Shown in pieces: positions 62,977 to 64,000 of a DNA stretch of 64,000 nucleotides. Under the pieces are notes generated by a model. That model worked only from the letters and a program-made list of their open reading frames with translations, made no database searches and was not told where the DNA came from. How positions within the stretch are numbered: position 1 is the stretch's first letter; each line of letters starts with the position of its first letter. The DNA comes from Calditrichota bacterium (GTDB lineage: Bacteria; Calditrichota; Calditrichia; Calditrichales; J004): contig JABFGF010000002.1 in assembly GCA_013112635.1 (NCBI GenBank), forward strand, positions 310,001 through 374,000, given 5' to 3'. The position numbers and the translations under genes are program-made.

Positions 62977-64000
62977 ATGAGCCAGCTTACAAAAAAACTT
63001 GGATTTCTCGATCGCTATTTAACTTTATGGATTTTCCTGGCCATGTTTATTGGGGTGTTCTCAGGATATTTTTTTCCTAAAATTGTCGATTTCTGGAATA
63101 TCTTTCAGGTTGGAACAACAAATATCCCAATCGCCGTCGGGCTAATTTTGATGATGTATCCGCCTCTGGCAAAAGTACGCTATGAGGAATTGGGCGAGGT
63201 TTTTCGCAACTGGAAAATTCTAACCCTTTCTTTGGTGCAAAACTGGATCATTGGCCCTGTTTTGATGTTTGCACTGGCAATCATTTTCCTGCAAGATTAT
63301 CCATCTTATATGTATGGTCTTATAATGATTGGGCTGGCGCGCTGTATTGCCATGGTTATTGTCTGGAATGAATTGGCTAAGGGCGATACAGAATATGCAG
63401 CAGGACTTGTCGCTTTCAATTCTATTTTTCAGGTTTTGTTTTTTTCAGTTTATGCCTATTTTTTTATAACCATCCTGCCAACCTGGTTTGGACTTGAAGG
63501 GACAGCTGTTGATATTACTATTGGTCAAATCGCCGAAAGTGTTTTTATTTACCTGGGCATTCCATTTATTGCAGGAATTCTAACCCGCTATTCCCTAATA
63601 AAAATCAAAGACAAGGATTGGTACCATAAAAAATTTATCCCAAAAATAAGTCCGATTACTTTAATCGCCCTCTTATTTACCATCCTGGTTATGTTTTCGT
63701 TAAAAGGCGAATTTATTGTAAAAATCCCGTTGGATGTAGTACGAATTGCAATTCCACTGCTTATCTATTTTGTGATTATGTTCCTGGTTTCTTTTTTTAT
63801 GGGGCGCAAAGTAGGGGCTGATTATTCTAAGTCGGCGACGCTTTCTTTTACCGCGGCCAGTAATAATTTTGAGCTGGCAATTGCAGTTGCCGTTGCTGTA
63901 TTTGGAATCAACTCAGGCGAAGCTTTTGCAGCCGTAATTGGCCCGCTGGTGGAAGTACCGGTTTTGATTGCTTTGGTGAATGTGGCCTTGTGGTTTCAAA
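62977..64000 (+). CDS. acr3: ACR3-family arsenite efflux permease, 3'-truncated by window edge
   Basis: A membrane carrier that exports arsenite. About 341 residues are present, starting [20 protein letters not shown] behind AAAGGA. Signature parts are [36 protein letters not shown], and [19 protein letters not shown], with the Cys needed for transport. About nine membrane helices are seen before the edge, and [20 protein letters not shown] is near the end. It follows arsC after 135 bases. Confidence 0.95.
   Translation, partial: MSQLTKKLGFLDRYLTLWIFLAMFIGVFSGYFFPKIVDFWNIFQVGTTNIPIAVGLILMMYPPLAKVRYEELGEVFRNWKILTLSLVQNWIIGPVLMFALAIIFLQDYPSYMYGLIMIGLARCIAMVIVWNELAKGDTEYAAGLVAFNSIFQVLFFSVYAYFFITILPTWFGLEGTAVDITIGQIAESVFIYLGIPFIAGILTRYSLIKIKDKDWYHKKFIPKISPITLIALLFTILVMFSLKGEFIVKIPLDVVRIAIPLLIYFVIMFLVSFFMGRKVGADYSKSATLSFTAASNNFELAIAVAVAVFGINSGEAFAAVIGPLVEVPVLIALVNVALWFQ

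Noticed and set aside
1-64000. tRNA, rRNA, prophage or integrative element
   Set aside because: I looked for tRNA-like ends, integrase genes and phage structural genes and saw none; short RNA genes could still be missed without a covariance search.

Overview
The window is 64 kb of AT-rich chromosomal DNA, densely coded on both strands. It starts inside lon and ends inside an arsenite permease gene. The gene content suggests a Gram-negative, facultatively respiring bacterium of the FCB side of the tree, perhaps Calditrichota, Ignavibacteriota, Bacteroidota or a relative. The grounds are a TonB-dependent receptor with a carboxypeptidase-regulatory N-domain, lipoproteins, a DUF5117-type secreted metalloprotease, a split PntAA/PntAB/PntB transhydrogenase, HppD/HmgA tyrosine catabolism and heme A synthase. 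This placement is inference; no rRNA or tRNA gene is visible.

Layout. 1-5.2 kb (minus): tig-clpP-clpX-lon protein quality control. 5.4-7.8 kb: secreted zinc metalloprotease. 7.9-19.7 kb (plus): a purine/urate catabolism operon, xdhA, a DUF4258/YgiT-type toxin-antitoxin-like pair, xdhB, a broken DUF4160 gene with a DUF2442 gene, deoD, membrane urate oxidase PuuD, allB, alc, uraD, uraH and a CitE-like DUF6986-type gene. Facing it are xdhC, a DUF4846 gene and a moaC-mogA fusion, so the molybdenum cofactor supply sits beside the molybdenum hydroxylase. 22.7-29.2 kb: omega-amidase and aminotransferase pair, PAS protein, rhodanese, and the pnt operon. 29.5-34 kb: YxWxGxW protein and tyrosine catabolism (hppD, FAH, hmgA, flavin reductase). 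34.2-40.8 kb: TonB receptor, then an SLC13 transporter / histidine kinase / receiver operon. 41-42.4 kb: an atypical thioredoxin with thioredoxin reductase. 44-49.4 kb: thrA-thrB-thrC split by an IS200-like tnpA. 50.9-57.8 kb: a second molybdoenzyme system, napAGHBFLD, in the gene order known from Wolinella. 58-64 kb: oligoendopeptidase F, VWA lipoprotein, heme A synthase, and arsenate reductase with ACR3 permease.

The urate operon would take nucleosides (DeoD) to hypoxanthine/xanthine, then urate (XdhABC plus Moco), 5-hydroxyisourate (PuuD, which can pass electrons to the respiratory chain through its cytochrome c domain), allantoin (UraH, UraD), allantoate (AllB), and ureidoglycolate plus urea (Alc). 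Nap could provide the anaerobic electron sink.

The most unusual signals are: a dispersed palindromic repeat translated in frame inside xdhA; a toxin-antitoxin-like pair wedged between xdhA and xdhB with the stop/start overlap kept; a puuD gene whose apparent ATG has become ATC; an Asn at the catalytic Asp position of ClpP; a CX6C thioredoxin; a kinase with an enlarged region between H and N boxes beside a transporter; a strong terminator just before a napF that has no Shine-Dalgarno; and several families of hairpin repeats. I saw no CRISPR array, prophage or large defence island. The plainest candidate for something little described is the accessory make-up of the urate operon.
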